Assembly: GCA_037074615.1 (NCBI GenBank)
Contig: CM073551.1
Coordinates: forward strand, 17,421,750 to 17,485,749
Length of the DNA: 64,000 nucleotides
From: Leucaena leucocephala
Lineage: Eukaryota; Streptophyta; Magnoliopsida; Fabales; Fabaceae
Reading direction: 5' to 3'
The translations under genes were made by a program, and so were the position numbers. The notes beneath the pieces are model-generated. The model did no database searches. It was not told where the DNA came from and was given only the letters and a program-made list of their open reading frames with translations. Shown here in pieces: positions 9,708-19,878 of this stretch (positions are counted from its first letter, which is position 1; every line of letters begins with the position of its first letter).

Positions 9708-12133
9708 ATGGATCATAGTTGGATAAATGTTAAACGAACAAGTGTTGAGTATGTTGAAGGGGTGACCGAGTTTTTGGATTTTGCTAAACGAAATGGTGAT
9801 GATGACAATGGAAGGTTTTATTGTCCTTATGTGATTTGTTTGAATGAGAGGAAACAAAGTCCTGCAAATATGTACACTCATCTAATTTGTGAGGGGTTTT
9901 GCAAGAGTTACACAATATGGGTATGGCATGGTGAACCTGTGGAAAGGTCGAGTGCATCTGAACAGTTGAAACAGACCTTTGATGATAGCATGGATACCGA
10001 TCATCGGGTAGAGGACATGATTCGTGATGTTGGAGAAGATGATTTTATTCAATCACATGCATATGGTAATATGTGCAATGATATAGAAAAATCTCTATAC
10101 CCAGGGTGCAGAAAATACAACCTGTTGAATGCGGTGTTGAGATTGGTAAGTGTGAAAGCACGGCATGGGTGGAGTGATAAAGGGTTTTTAGAATTGCTTG
10201 AGTTATTGCAAGACATGTTTCCAGAAGAAAATGTCTTACCCAAATGCTACTATGATGCTAAGAAAATAATGTCCTTTAGGCATGCAGTATAAAAAGATTC
10301 ATGCATGCCCAAATGATTGCATATTGTACAGGAAAGATTTTGAAGATGAGGAGAAATGTTCAATATATAAGACACCAAGGTACAGATCAAACAAGTCTCC
10401 TACAAAGGTGTTATGGTATCTTCCAATTATTCCAAGGTTTAAGCACCTCTTTGGTAATGAAGATGATGCAAAGAAAATGTTATGGTATGCGACTGAAAGG
10501 ATTTGTGATGGAAAGTTTCGTCATCCTGCTGATTCTTTGCAGTGGAAGAAGATTGATTAATTATTTCCCGAGTTTGGGAATAAACCACGAAACCTAGGGC
10601 TTGGACTTAGTATAGATGGTATGAACCCATATGGTAGCCTTGGTAGTATACATAGTCCATGGCCCATCCTCATGGTGATTTACAACATGTCTCCCTTGTT
10701 GTGTATGAAATGCAAGTATGTAATGTTGTCTATGTTGATCTCAAGATCGAAACAACCGGGAAATGACATAGACGTTTACCAAGACCCTTGATCGAAGATT
10801 TGAAGAAGCTATGGGAAAGTGTAGATGTTTTTGATGTGATTAAGAAGGATGTCTTCAATAAGTGGGCCATGATCTTTTGTACAATTAATGACTTTTCTGC
10901 ATACAAAAATTTGTCAGGGTATAGTGTTAAGAGCCATAAAGCATGTCCGATTTGTGAGGAAGGGACTTGCTACTATCAACTTCATTATGGAAGAAAGACA
11001 GTATACCTAGGTTATAGGAGATTTCTAAGACAAGGCCACCCATACCGTCGAATGAAGAAACAATTTTTTGGCGGCCAAGAATTTGAAAATGCTCCGGAGC
11101 CATTGACTGGATAACAAGTCTACGAAAGGGTTAACGACATTAATGTTACCTTTGGTAAGACTGCCAAGAGAAGTGAGAAAAATATATGGAAAAAAAAGAT
11201 CTGTCTTCTTTAAGCTTCCGTATTTGCAACATCTTCATGTAAGGCACTGTATTGATGTCATGCATGTGGAGAAAAATATGTGTGACAGCATTATTAGAAC
11301 ACTTCTCAACACACATGATAGTTCCAAAGATGGTTTGAAGGAAAGATTAGATTTGAAAGAAATGGGAATACGTGAGGATTTACATCTAAGGCCAGGCAGT
11401 GAGGGGAGTTACTGTGTTGAAGAGACTAATATTTTGTCCAAGGATGAGAGAAGAAGTATTTGTGAATGTTTGCAAGGAATCAAAGTTACCTCTGGGTACT
11501 CATCTAATCTTAAGAAGATTGTGTCGATGAAGGATTTGAAATTAGTAAGCCAAAAGTCTCATGATTTTCATGTCTTAATGCAACAATTACTCCCAGTGGC
11601 TGTTCGAGAGATCCTTTCAGATGATTTGAGACACATTGTAACCCGACTTTACTTCTTCTTCAATGCTATATGGGCAAAGTCTTTGAGACTGAAAAGTTGG
11701 ATGAATTGGAGCACGAGGGTTATATTGTTTTGTGCCATCTTGAAAAACTGTTTCTTCTTGGCTTTTTTGACATCATGGTACATCTCATCGTTTATCTAGT
11801 CTGAAAGATAAAACTGTGTGGCCCTGTATACTTACGATGGATGTATCCATTTGAAAGATATATAAAAATCCTTAAAGGGTATATGAAGAATCCAAATCGG
11901 CTCGAAGTATCCATTGTTCAAAAATATGTTTCTGAAGAAGCTATGGATTTTTGTCAACACTACCTGTCTAAAGTAAGACTGATTGGACTCCCTAAACCCC
12001 ATGCCAAACAGGGGGGTTAACGCGGAATGTCGGTGAAGAGTGTTGATCGTAATGAATTATAGCAAATACACTTACACATCTTGAATAATATTGATGAAGT
12101 TCAAAACTTTATAGCTGTTCATAAAGAGCTCTT
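9708..12133 (+). pseudogene. TNP2-type CACTA transposase, frameshifted relic
   Basis: Segment 9708-10272 is the N-terminal transposase-associated domain (MDHSWINVKRTSVEYVEGV ... FYCPYVICLN ... YTIWVWHGE). After a frameshift near 10275, 10282-10760 gives the TNP2 core (KKIHACPNDCILYRKDFEDE, SPTKVLWYLPIIPRFKHLF, then a TGA/TAA-type stop after KKID and GMNPYGS further on). A second frameshift near 10785 leads to IEDLKKLWESVDVFD, HKACPICEEGTCYYQL and YRRFLRQGHPYRR. A third, in an A-run near 11190, leads to RHCIDVMHVEKNMCDSII. Past 11690 the frame shifts again (LCHLEKLF, CGPVYLRWMYPFERYIKILK). The C-terminal DUF4218-like end LHILNNIDEVQNFI falls near 12080-12120. At least four frame breaks mean no active enzyme. 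Confidence 0.88.
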
Positions 12134-13830
12134 CAAGACCAAGAAGTGGAATACGTCTACCTCAAGTGTAGCTCAGACCAAAATACCTCACTCAAGTGGA
12201 AGTGGATCTCAGATCTTGACTGCTAGTAACTCTGGAGGGGGCAAAAATAATTTACCTCCACTTGTGGAGATGCAAATCTACAGAGAGAAAGGGTTGTGCT
12301 ACGCATGTGATGCGAAATTTTCTGCTACACACTGATGTCCCAACAAACAACTTATGATGCTCATTGCAGATGATGAGGAAGAAGAAAGTGAGGACAAAGT
12401 AGATGACGAATCTGCTCTGGAGGCTACACTCCATCACTTATCACTTCATGCTTTATGAGACACTCATGGGCCCATAACTATTAGGTTTCAGAGCACTCTT
12501 TTGGGCACAAAGGTTCAAATTTTGCTTGATGGAGGGAGTTTTGATAACTTCATCCATCCGAGAATTGTACAACACTTAAATTTACCGTTGGAAGGGACCA
12601 CTGGGCTCAGAGTACTTCGGGAGACAGGGAAGATTTTTACTAGTACTGATATGGTTACCAAGGTACCAATTCAAATGTGGTTATACTCTGGCTACAGTTT
12701 GTATGTGTTGTCTATTGCAGGATATTGTGATTGGGGTTGATTGGTTGGCTACATTAGGACCCCATCTTATTGATTATAGTTCTCTATAGTTAAATTCCTT
12801 CAAGATGGCGATTCATGACTCTTAAGGGGTTTAGAGGACCTCCGTGTGCACAAGTTCAATGTCACCAGTTGATACAAATCAACAAAGTGGATGCAATTGC
12901 CGAATGTTATATGATCGCAGCAACCAAGGTAGTTCTGAATGAGAATAAATTGATGGAGGACATGCCTGAGGACATGAATCGGTTATCACAACAAATGTGT
13001 TTGATAAACCAAGGGGTTTACCGCCAAACAGAGGGCATGAACATCGAATTGAATTAACACCAGGGACCCATGAGTCAAAAGACAGAGATTGAGAAAATGG
13101 TGACAGAGCTATTGGAGGATGGATTAATTCAACCTACTTCGAGTCCCTTCTCCGCTCCGATGATTTTGGTTAAAAAACGATGGGACAGGGCATTTCTGTG
13201 TTGATTATAGGGCCATTAACGCAGTCACGATCAAAGATGCATTTCCCATGCCGACTGTTGATGAGTTACTCAACGAACTCCATGGCTCTGTATATGATTC
13301 CAAATTGGATCTCCGATCAGGTTATCACCAAATTCTGATGAGAGAAGCGGACAGACAGAAAATGGCCTTCAGAACGCATTAGGGTCTTTATGAGTGGTTA
13401 GTGATGCCGTTCGGTCTCTCCAATGCGCTGGCAATCTTCCAAGCATTGATGTATTCAGTTTTCTGACCATATCTATGCCGTTTTGTTTTGATTTTTTTGA
13501 CGACATACTCATCTATAGTGGGACTTGGGAATTACAGTTGCAATGTGTGGAACTGGTGTTGAGACAATTGAAGAGGCACTAGCTGTTCACAAAGATGACG
13601 AAGTATGCATTCGGCCATCGACGAATTGAATAACTAGGACAATTCCAGAAAGAGTGGTATTGAGCACCAGTATGAAGCATGTTTGCCTAAATTATTGAGG
13701 CATCCATCCAGTATTGAATACAAGCCTGGTAAGAATAACTTGGTCGCTGATGCTCTGCCACGCGTGTCGTGTATGGCTCTATCTAGCCTCCAGAACACAT
13801 TCATGGATTTCATTTACGAGAAGCCGTGGT
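12134..13830 (+). pseudogene. Ty3/gypsy retrotransposon gag-pol relic (no LTRs, no integrase)
   Basis: In plus-strand order: a degenerate gag zinc knuckle (EKGLCYACDAKFSATH then C) near 12285-12340; a retropepsin-like protease (VQILLDGGSFDNFIHP, with G in place of the usual S of DSG) at 12510-12600; reverse transcriptase pieces (IQPTSSPFSAPMILVKK, CVDYRAINAVTIKDAFPMP, KLDLRSGYHQI, YEWLVMPFGLSNA, FDDILIYS) at 13120-13530; and an RNase H end (IEYKPGKNNLVADAL) near 13710. Several stops and frameshifts break the chain, including a stop before GLYEWLV. It abuts the 3' end of TNP2, so it inserted into or replaced the CACTA tail. No LTR was found around it. Confidence 0.85.
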
Positions 13831-13839
13831 TTTACCCAA

Positions 13840-14735
13840 AAAGTAAATCATATTCAAAACATTACGCGACATTAAATATATAAATATATTTTTTAAGTAG
13901 GAATTTAAACTTTAATATATTATTTTATGAAAAAATATTCTTTCCACTAGATATAACTCTCGTTGTTGTGGTAATTCTTTTTTTTTTTTTTGTTAAAAGG
14001 AGTTAGACTCATCTATGGTTAAAAGGCAGCGAAATCTCTCTTCCTCCTAAATAATATTAATATTAGGATTAGGCGTAAATCTAAACACTTAAGAATTATG
14101 ATATTTTCCTAAATACCGTGAATGAAATCACAATAAAATAGTATCCCAAAAATCGAATATGCTCCAAGTGGTACTCTCTTGGTGGTGATTTTTCTTTTGG
14201 TATACAAGAGTTTAGGTGGGTTTAACATCGTTCCTCTACCAAAATCAAGGTACAGTCCTAAGGCTTAAAGAGCACTTATAGAGGACTTACGAGATCGCCT
14301 ATCAAATTATGAGATATGAACCCATTCTTTATCATATGTGTCAACTCTTATGGGCTCATGTTGGTGATTTTTTTTTATACAAAAATTTTTGGAAAGGAGT
14401 TGGGCTCACCCACGATCTAATGGCAGAACAAAATCTCCCTTCCTCTTAGGCGATATCAATGTCAGACAGGGCGAGCCGTCTATTACTCTTAGGCGTAAAC
14501 ATAGGCACCCAGGAGCTAAGATATCTCCTCAAACACTGCGACTAGAACCACAATAAAGTGATATTCTCTAGAATTCGAACACACTCTACATGATCGTATA
14601 TCTCACCCCTTCACTAATTGAACCTATAGATGATGGGTTCTTGATGGTGATTTTGTTGCCTATATAGTATGCATTCAAGGTTTGGGTGGGCCTAAACAAA
14701 AACACATGTTAGAAGATCACTCATTAATGTAAAAA
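13840..14735. repeat. Diverged tandem pair of an unidentified repeat
   Basis: 13995-14225 and 14395-14700 are colinear diverged copies of one sequence. Both have GGAGTT(A/G)G near the start, then CTC..CAC/TCT, AAATCTC(T/C)CTTCCTC, TAGGCGTAAA, ACACTTA/CACCCAG, ACCACAATAAA and a GGTGGGTTT/GGTGGGCCT end. There is no ORF. Family unknown; 13840-13990 is AT-rich filler. Confidence 0.55.
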
Positions 14736-14739
14736 AAGT

Positions 14740-15055
14740 AACGACATGTTTTGGAACCACATTTTCCCAGTATATTTTTGACTTTTTGAAGTTTATTTTT
14801 TACTAAATATTAAATATTTTGGGAAATTATATTTTGATCCTTAAATTCTATAAAGTTCTCGCCTTGGTTGTTATCCATTTTCCTCTTTTAAAACTTGATT
14901 TTTTTAAAGATCAATTTGTCAAATAAGTTTTTGACCTTTATGGTAGAAGCAACTAGCGAACCTTTTTATTTGATGAGATCTTAGACCAACCATTAAAGCC
15001 GCACAAAACCCAAAAAATTTAACCATTTTTATATTGAAAATACAATTTTCTTGTT
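14740..15055. repeat. Dispersed repeat, copy 1 (second copy at 32430-32905)
   Basis: Shared blocks with 32430-32905: TTTTGGAACCACAT, ATATTTTGATCCTTAAATTC, CTCGCCTTGGTTGT, CCATTTTCCTCTTTTA, ACCTTTTTATT(T/G)GATGAGAT and TTAGACCAACC(A/G)TTAAA. The downstream copy has about 120 bp extra in the middle. Both are followed by TAGGAGT; here the hAT element has entered at that point. No coding potential. Confidence 0.65.
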
Positions 15056-15063
15056 CCTAGGAG

Positions 15064-15665
15064 TAGAGTTGGGAATGCGGGCTGGCCCGCCAAAAACGGG
15101 CCAGCCCGCTCCCAGCCCGCCAACAAACGGGGCGGGCTGTGCAGCCCGCCCCAAAACGGGCTGGCAAAACGCCAGCCCGCCAGCCCGCCACTTTTTTTTT
15201 TTTTTAATTTTAAAAAAAAATATTTTTAACATTTTTAAAATACTAATAAAAAATTTCTAATGTTATATTAGTATAATAAAAAAATTACTCATGTTATACT
15301 CTTAAAAATTTTTATTTTTTATAAAAAAATCTCAAATTTTATAATTATAAATCTAAATAAATATTAACATAATATTAATCAATTATAATATGTAAACATA
15401 TATTAACAAATAAGTAATTATCTTTACTAGTATTCGATAATAGGAGTATTCAAAATAACATTTAAGTAAAATAAATATTAAATAATAATATTAAATTTAA
15501 AAAAAAAAAAAAAAAAAAGTGGCGGGCTGGCGGGCTGGCGGGCTGAGGGGGGGCGGGCTGTGCAGCCCGCCCAAAAACGGGCTGGCATTTTGCCAGCCCG
15601 AACCCGCCCCCCCCTTAGGGTAAAACGGGCCCAGCCCGCGGGCTGGGCCCGTTTTACCAGCTCTA
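15064..15665. mobile_element. Non-autonomous hAT element (MITE), GC-rich ends
   Basis: 602 bp flanked by a perfect 8-bp duplication CCTAGGAG (15056-15063 and 15666-15673), the hAT hallmark. Termini are TAGAGTTGGGAATGCGG and, reverse-complemented, TAGAGCTGGTAAAACGG. About 120 bp at each end are packed with GGCGGGCTGG/CCAGCCCGCC words in both orientations. The middle is very AT-rich with T and A homopolymer runs. No transposase. The short ORFs in the GC-rich ends are compositional artefacts. Confidence 0.88.
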
Positions 15666-15939
15666 CCTAGGAGTAATGTTTCTTGTAAGAGTTTATAGAC
15701 AGTCCAAGATAAAAAAAAAAAATATTTTATTTATAAATTATATTATTAAATTTTTTATATAAATATATATAATTTTATTATTTATTTATTTATTATATAG
15801 ATTTTTTATTTTTAAATAAAAATAAAGTTAAAAAGTTATTACATTTTAAAATAAAATAATCTAATTACTCTTTAATTTTATTTTAATTACATATACTTTC
15901 CCTCTATTTTAAAAACTCATATAATTTTTTTTAAAATTA

Positions 15940-16480
15940 AAATATATATTGTACAAACCTCCCTTATATTTTTATGATTTCACTTCAACCCATCCGAATA
16001 GTTAGCTAGTTGATCATTAAATTTGACTTTTGTGCTTTATTTTGACCAAAATGCCCCTCTTTAAAATAAGGATTATTTAAACATTTATATTTGTGAAAAA
16101 ATGTATATAACCAAAAATGTTTCTAATACATATATTTTCAAATTTTAATTATTCATCACATTGGTTGAAACTTATTTATTCTGATTTATTAAATGGCTAC
16201 AAAATATTTCAAACACATTTTTATTCAGATTTAAAAATATATATTTTTTAAATTATTAAATTTAAAATTTAAAATTTTTAAACACATTTTTAGGTCAAAC
16301 ATTTATAAACACATTTAGTTAAGGGATTTAGTATGAAGGGTAAATTAGAAAATAAAGCTTATTTTAATATAAATTTTAATTAAAAAATATATTTTCATAA
16401 TCTTTTTAGAATATTCTTAACAGCAAAAAAGATGAGAGCACTTTGTAATTAAGGTAAAACTAGCTAGAGACTACTACATG
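15940..16480. repeat. AT-rich MITE-like repeat, relative of 56459-57278
   Basis: Shares with the 56.5-57.3 kb element the words TATTTTGACCAAAATGCCC, ATTTCTAATACATATATTTTCAAA, TATTTTAATATAAATTTTAATTAAA and GTAATTAAGGTAAAA in the same order. Ends are eroded. No ORF. The flanks (15674-15939, 16592-16811) are AT-rich with nothing recognisable. Confidence 0.5.
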
Positions 16481-16559
16481 AACACTTCCTGTTAGAGATA
16501 TCCATTAATGAAAATATTGCTGAGATAAACTTGAAGTAACTTCTAACAATCACTAACTA

Positions 16560-16562
<3 letters not shown>

Positions 16563-16591
<29 letters not shown>
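16563..16591. repeat. (AT)n microsatellite
   Basis: Uninterrupted dinucleotide run of about 29 bases. Confidence 0.9.
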
Positions 16592-16811
16592 ACCCTTCAA
16601 CTCCTTCTAACTTTTAGCAACAACTTTCAATGATAATTTTAAAAGGTTAGAAAATTAGAAATTTCTATGGCGTTTCTAAAATTATTGAAACGTCATATTT
16701 TTAGCGGTGACTTTCATATTGTCCGAACAATAGCGTGAACCAAAATTTTATTTAGAAAATATAATGACCCTAGAAAATAAATATGATAAATAATACTACT
16801 TTTATAATATA

Positions 16812-18074
16812 TATTACTACAAAATAGATTTTATAAAACCCAATTTTTAAATCGGTTCTTGCGGAAACGATTTAAAAAATGACCGGTGATATTTTTTTAA
16901 ATAAGGATAAAATATTTACACCCGATGTACACATGACCGGTGTAAAAAAAATGAGCGGTGGTATTTTTGTAAATAAGGGTAAAATATTTACACCTGATAT
17001 AAACATAACCAGTGTAAAAGATAAAATATTATACACCTGATGAAATGACATTCGGTATAGAATATCCTTGCTATTAAAAATCTAACAAAAAGCCTTAGTT
17101 TTTTGCGCTTCCCTATATTCACAAATCATATCGTTATCAATAGAGAAAATCAAACAATGGAGAACACATTGTGACAGGAAGCTCCGCTTTGTAACACACC
17201 ATCTAAAATTCACCTAAAAAGAAGACCTAGATGTGCGATGACCCATACCTATGCTCTTTGTTCTCTATTGTTAAAGTCTGTCGTTCTCACCTTTAAAGTT
17301 CACCAAAGAAGAAGACCTATATCTGTGATGGTGAGTATCTATTTTTTTGTTTCTTTCTTTCTGGGTTTTGTTTAAATATATTTCTGTTTATTTTTTACTA
17401 TGCAAGTTAGAGGAATTGTGATGACGTTTCTATGATATTTTTAATTAGGTGATGACGTTTATATGATGTCTTCAATTAGATGACAACATTTCTATGTTTT
17501 TGTTTGTATGTATATATTTGAGTTTTTATTTCATTCATTTATAGGTTCTGTTTAAATATATTTCTGTTTGCTTTTGAGCAGGTAACCTGAAGGAATTGTG
17601 ACGATATTTTTGTGATGTCTTCAATTAGGTGATGACGTTTATAGTTTTTCATTTTTTGTATATATATCTGAGTTTTTATTTCTTTCGTTTATGATTTATC
17701 TAGCTTTTTCTTTCTTTCTTTTTTTTGTTCTTTACTTACGTTTTACAGGTACATATTCTTCTTCATCACTTTCCTCCTCCTTCAAATTTGTGATGAAGAA
17801 GGAAATAATTTTAGTACTTTTAATAAAAAAATTGGTTTAGAAGCTTCTCTGATTTGAAGCTAGAGTTTTTCGATTCTATATTTTTTTTATTTTTACATTA
17901 CTTTTTAAACCGGTTGTATGGAATAACTAGTTTAAAAAAGCTAACTTTTTACACTGGTTGTATATAAGTAGTGTAGAATATCAGATTTTTTACACGAGTT
18001 ATTTCTATACTGGACCTTAGTCCAGTGTAAAAGCCTATTTTTAACTAATTTATAAAGCTTAGTTTTTAGCAGTG
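16812..18074. mobile_element. Non-autonomous CACTA element, 1.26 kb
   Basis: The left end TATTACTACAAAATAG is the CACTA terminal repeat with two changed bases. The right end reverse-complements to CACTGCTAAAAACTAAG. Both ends are flanked by ATA (16809-16811, 18075-18077), the 3-bp duplication expected for CACTA. The left subterminal region matches the element at 8298 almost base for base (GCGGAAACGAT, ACATGACCGGTGTAAA, TTTTTGTAAATAAGGGTA). The interior (17100-17880) has no transposase; direct repeats of GATGACGTTTATATGATGTCTTCAATTAG-type sequence occur at 17420-17640. Confidence 0.7.
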
Positions 18075-18077
18075 ATA

Positions 18078-19213
18078 TATTATTTCGTACGGTTTTGAAA
18101 CCAGAGTCTGATTGTTGAGTGGTATTGAGGCAGTGGAAGGAAAAAAAGGTATTGGCTTCGAATCCTAGCTCACCCCAAAGTAGATTTATTTTTCTCTTCA
18201 TCCATTCAGGTGAAATAACCACACTGCCCCTAAACCTTCACCAAGTCGCGATTTATGTCATACCTCCACCGTCGTCACATTTCTCGATTCAAATCTCTGG
18301 CAACTGGAAGCTCTTCCGCTTTCCCTGTTTTGTAGAAGAGTCATTGGAGGTAAGGGAAGAGGCTGGGGGCTGTCATCCATGTTGTCGTCGACCTGCACGC
18401 TGAAGCTTCCATCGTCGCTCTGTAGATCCGTCTTCTTTGTCTTCAAAACAGAGCATAACGCGAGTGGCTATAGGAGAGTGAGAAAGCACGAGAGCGACGT
18501 TGGAGGAGAACAGACGAGCTTGCAATGTTGTCGATCACCAGTGGTGAGTTCTCTGACTCCGACTTCTTTGTTCTGTTGGATTCTAGGTGCGCTTATGTAT
18601 TAGGTTTTCTAGGTGCTCTATTTCTGAGGTGATTTAATTGGTTAGAATTTGGGGCTTTATGGCTAAATGGTTCGATTTGGTGAGGATAGTTTAAGGTTAA
18701 GGCTTATTAATGTCATATGTGATTATATGTAGGCAGAATACTTCCGTCCTTCTATTCTACTTTCTTGGTGTGGTATGGAGTGGGTGGTATATAGGATTTT
18801 CTTATTTTGCCTTCAATAAATTCGTGTGTAGTTATCCTAATTGTAGCTGCTGTGGATTATGAGAAAAGAAAGGAGTTGTTGGTGTGTAAATTAATTGAAA
18901 AGATAGATTAAGAAGGTTATTCTGCATATAGACATTTTACAGGAATCTTTTGGTTGTTATAGGTTAAAAAGAAGGATTTAATTCTGTTTTGCATCCAATT
19001 TAAGTTGAATCTTGTGAAGCTAGTTGATGGCTATGCGGTTAATAACTTATGGATGATGGTGTTATTTTTATGGCATAATTTTGGACGCCTATATGGTGTT
19101 TGAAGTAATGTGTGAAAGAGAAGGTAAAGAAAGTGTTGTAAAAATTTAAGAACTTATTTTGTTATTTGAATCTTGGTATTCTAAATATATTGGATGAAAG
19201 ATATATGTCTCTC
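18078..19213. other. LTR-like or untranslated sequence, unresolved
   Basis: 18230-18560 is GC-richer than its surroundings and holds only overlapping short ORFs with no recognisable product. 18600-19200 is AT-rich. The texture recalls the R/U5 part of a large plant retrotransposon LTR, but I found no TG...CA pair or duplication. Confidence 0.25.
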
Positions 19214-19457
19214 TGTTATGATACAAAGTGGAGTGGGGAACCCACCCTCAAAAGGCGCCTCGTAAGGGGGAAGAACCACACCACTTATATACCCCAGCGA
19301 ACAGCCTAAGCTACCCGATGTGGGACTTGGGTCATTACTCCGTCCCATAACAGTGGCCCTCCCCGGAAGAGCCGGCTTCCACGCCGGGCAGAAGTCGCCG
19401 CTGGGACGAGCCAACGGAGCCACCCGGGCAGAGGCCGGTGCCAGCTCTGATACCATC
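19214..19457 (-). mobile_element. TRIM-like LTR element, 3' LTR, internal stub and primer-binding site
   Basis: 19214-19352 is a 139-bp LTR-like unit with palindromic ends (TGTTATGAT ... CCCATAACA). It includes ACCCAAGTCCCACATCGG and TATATAAG on the minus strand, both usual in plant TRIM LTRs. 19444-19455 read on the minus strand is TGGTATCAGAGC, the initiator-Met tRNA primer-binding site, two bases from a TGTTATCGAG remnant of the 5' LTR (19458). Only about 90 bp separate LTR and primer site, so there is no coding capacity. The apparent ORFs here are spurious. Confidence 0.6.
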
Positions 19458-19525
19458 TGTTATCGAGTCTCGACCATCTACAGTGCACCACAGAGCGTCC
19501 GAGGAAAGCTTGCTCTGATACCACT

Positions 19526-19801
19526 TGTTGTGAAGATAGTTTTGGAATGAATAGGAAGTATGAGAAAGGAGAAAGAAGAATGAAAGAAGAATGAAAGAAG
19601 AAGAGGAACAAGAGGATTCAAGAAAAAGAGAAGAGAAGAAGGTAACAGATACAATAGAAGGAAACATGAAATCATTCACTGCATTATTCTATCTCTCATA
19701 CATGTCCTGAACCACCTATTTATGGGTTCCGTAAAGGTTAGGCAGAAGGCGGGAAATGAACTGTCTGAGTAACTAACTTCTGTTACTAACTTTTTATAAC
19801 A
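19526..19801 (-). mobile_element. 276-bp LTR with adjacent primer-binding site
   Basis: The minus strand begins TGTTATAAAAAG at 19801 and ends CTTCACAACA at 19526. It is followed by AG and TGGTATCAGAGC (19523-19512), an initiator-Met primer site, so this is the 5' LTR of a minus-strand, probably copia-type, element. No matching 3' LTR or gag-pol follows; within 55 bp the sequence runs into the TRIM-like element. Confidence 0.6.
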
Positions 19802-19834
19802 CTCTCACTTGAGAAGTAGTAATTACAAGTTTAA

Positions 19835-19836
<2 letters not shown>

Positions 19837-19875
<39 letters not shown>
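19837..19875. repeat. (AT)n microsatellite
   Basis: Uninterrupted dinucleotide run of about 39 bases. Confidence 0.9.

Positions 19876-19878
<3 letters not shown>

Larger units (their letters stand above)
8298..12133 (+). mobile_element. CACTA (En/Spm) transposon, 5' part with TNP2 relic
   Basis: Begins with the terminal inverted repeat CACTACTACAAAATAG, preceded by ATA. Subterminal copies of ACCGGTGTAAA-like motifs occur at 8400-8580 and 9325-9400. It contains a small coiled-coil ORF and a TNP2 transposase relic on the plus strand. The only recognisable right-hand CACTA end downstream is at 18074, also followed by ATA, but a second left end at 16812 competes for it. Whether this element spans 8298-18074 is unresolved. 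Confidence 0.8.

Noticed and set aside
15051..15260. Proline-rich ORFs at the hAT element ends
   Set aside because: They mirror the GGCGGGCTGG repeats and occur on both strands.
19181..19679. Several overlapping ORFs around the TRIM-like element
   Set aside because: They cover LTR and primer-site sequence; composition-driven and without family motifs.
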